Positions 62,421 through 64,000 of a stretch of DNA of 64,000 bases are shown here, piece after piece. The notes under the pieces are model-generated. The model searched no databases. It had not been told where the DNA came from and saw nothing but the letters and a program-made list of their open reading frames with translations. This DNA comes from Epinephelus fuscoguttatus (lineage: Eukaryota > Chordata > Actinopteri > Perciformes > Serranidae). The position numbers were made by a program, and so were the translations under genes. The stretch is taken from the NCBI RefSeq assembly GCF_011397635.1, contig NC_064761.1, forward strand, positions 40,946,143 through 41,010,142. Reading direction: 5' to 3'. Position 1 is the first letter of the stretch; each line of letters starts with the position of its first letter.

Positions 62421-62669
62421 ATGGGTAGATGCAAGTTTTTGGATGGATGGCTTGACAATATCATATATAAATACTGGTTGGCCAAGGGTTCCCAATTCAC
62501 ACACAGAGCTAGATGCAAGCTTTGTGTGGAATCGTTTGACATCGCCAACATGGGGGAGAAGGCGAATCTGAGCCACATGAAAGGAAAAAACACCGACGTC
62601 TCGTTACTGCATCGCTTGCACCCAGAGTCCCAACCTTTTTGCCTCAGCCCAGACATTGAACTTACCTGA
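62421..62669 (+). pseudogene. Transposon-derived BED-like zinc-finger fragment
   Basis: An open frame begins MGRCKFLDGWLDNIIYKYWL and continues ARCKLCVESFDIANMGE, then SHMKGKN. This is the N-terminal finger module of fish hAT-type transposases (usual pattern C-x2-C ... SH-x4-KH). Here the last His position reads N, so the zinc site appears incomplete, and after about 60 residues the similarity is lost. Probably a decayed first exon of a hAT transposase or a gene derived from one; no splice donor is obvious. Confidence 0.6.
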
Positions 62670-62799
62670 GTTTTTATTTGGTACTTTATGGTATGGTATT
62701 TATGGTACTTGGCTACAATCGCCTATTAAGAATAATTCAATATGATGTGAAATATGATACACTGATATATTTACTCAAATGGCGCATATTCCCTGGGGA

Positions 62800-62818
62800 A
62801 AAAAAAAAAAAAAAAAAA
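62800..62818. repeat. Poly(A) run
   Basis: About 18 consecutive A residues next to the repeat GGGTATGGAAAAGTATGGAA. Confidence 0.85.
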
Positions 62819-63639
62819 GCAGAGAAGTCTGAAAATTAGGGTATGGAAAAGTATGGAATTTTGAAATTCCAAATGTGTAGGGACCCTATTATTTGTATTT
62901 TCTTGTCAGGGTTAGATGAGAAGATTAACGCCACTCTCAAATCTGTTCAGTTCGATATGGAGCCACTGTCTGCAGTCTGTTAAAGCTGCTCGCCTTGGTT
63001 GAAAAGGCAGCGCTAAAGTGCCCTCTTGAGTGATCAAAACGAGACGATGTTCCCTATGTCGCCATACATGACACACTAGCTTCTTGCACACCAATGGGCC
63101 CATGTCATGCAGTAGGTGCCCTTTTTTCCTTTTCGCTGCTGCCCTTCAAACATCCTGAGTCCGTCACTGAACGTTAATGTTTCAGAGGCTACGCTACAGT
63201 AGGCAAACGTTAGCCATTAGCAACTGGATGTTGGAGTTTTCTTAGAACCATATGAAAATGGTACAAGTATGAGTTTTTATCTCTGGTGGAATTCACTTAC
63301 ATTTTAGTGTGCCATCAGCTTATTAATAGCATCTTAACCTAAACAAAGAAAAGCGTAAAATTTCCAGAAAGGTAAGTGTTGCTTTAACTTAGATTAGAAA
63401 CAGGAAAACAGCCTGGCTCCGTCCAAAAATAAGTCAATCTAAATGTTACGAACAAACCGTAATCTGTACAAAAGCTGTAACAACAACAGGATGTAGTTTT
63501 ATGGGGGGTTAACTGCTGAACTATTTCTTGTCAGGAAGCAGTGACTTCCTGGAATGTCCACATAAAACATGTCGAATTTACACTTCCATTTTGGATTCCA
63601 CAAACAAGATATAAGATACTAATTATTTAGCATTAAAGA

Positions 63640-63815
63640 TGCTGGTAGGCGCATATTGTTACCTTTGGACAGAGTCAGGCTAGCAGTTTCCACTTGTTTC
63701 CAGTCTTTATGCTAAGCTAAGCTAAGCTAACCAGCTGCTGGCTGTATTCAGACATGGGGGTGGTATCAATCTTCTCAGCTGACGCTCAGTGAGAAAATAA
63801 GTCTATTTAATGGAC
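63640..63815 (+). mobile_element. GCTAAGCTAAGCTAACC-type MITE, 3' part
   Basis: GGACAGAGTCAGGCTAGCAG, CCAGTCTTTATGCTAAGC, AGCTGCTGGCTGTA and GGTGGTATCAATCTTCTCA follow each other in the order of a very common teleost repeat. A truncated end of the same family may lie at about 19465-19545. Confidence 0.7.
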
Positions 63816-63894
63816 ATAAAAGTACAAGAACAGTAAAGAAGTGCAGCTGGAAGGAGGAAGGGCTCGTAAGATGTTAAAGTCATCTCATACAGGG

Positions 63895-64000
63895 TGTCTA
63901 CAGGTCCTTAAGAAGTCTTAAATTAATTTTTATAAATATTAGGCCTTAAAAGTCATTAAATATTCTTACATTATCCACCTTTTACATTCTATTTATCAAA
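63895..64000. mobile_element. Repeat running off the window end (CAGGGTGTCTACAGG)
   Basis: CAGGGTGTCTACAGGTCCTT, AAGAAGTCTTAAATT and GGCCTTAAAAGTCATTAAA belong to a dispersed family also seen at 23.89-24.0 kb inside the composite repeat. Its right end is outside the window. Confidence 0.6.

Noticed and set aside
1-64000. CRISPR array, operon, integrated virus or secondary-metabolite cluster
   Set aside because: No regularly spaced identical short repeats with unique spacers, no closely packed ORFs, no LTRs or viral proteins recognised. The content is a normal vertebrate gene region.

Overview
The window is vertebrate nuclear DNA, almost certainly from a ray-finned fish and probably a spiny-rayed (percomorph) teleost. 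Evidence: three spliced genes with short compact introns that align along their length with remembered human proteins, plus dense teleost-style repeats (hAT, Tc1 and MITE elements, L2/Rex-like LINE tails, a tRNA-derived SINE, GT microsatellites, minisatellites). No prokaryotic operon, CRISPR array or viral genome is visible. All identifications come from reading the sequence and from memory of protein families; no database search was possible.

Layout. 1-12.3 kb is intergenic and repeat-rich: a fragment with inverted ends, a MITE, a LINE tail, a GT microsatellite, two minisatellites and a tandem array with a unit near 218 bp. 12.39-25.49 kb is exoc1 (exocyst subunit Sec3) on +: 18 coding exons giving 898 aa, plus a possible extra in-frame cassette exon. 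26.47-37.03 kb is cep135 (centriole assembly) on +: 25 coding exons giving 1163 aa, two of them with GC splice donors. 38.10-41.41 kb is chst14 (dermatan 4-O-sulfotransferase 1) on -: two coding exons giving 374 aa, tail to tail with cep135. 41.5-64 kb has no gene I can identify. It holds a GC-rich stretch at 44.87-45.3 kb and a short Kozak-ATG candidate exon at 57.77-57.84 kb, which could be the 5' end of a gene running past the window, and otherwise transposons, several with readable target-site duplications.

The genes do not form a pathway. exoc1 tethers secretory vesicles at the plasma membrane, cep135 builds centrioles, and chst14 modifies dermatan sulfate in the Golgi. exoc1-cep135 adjacency is a conserved vertebrate linkage (human 4q12), whereas human CHST14 lies on 15q, so its position here is a fish arrangement. 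I found no new multi-gene system. The points most worth checking are the chst14 intron, the two GC-AG introns of cep135, the exoc1 cassette exon, a hAT element 12 bp past an exoc1 splice donor, and a small transposon with a RecQ-helicase-like N-terminus and a 9-bp target duplication.
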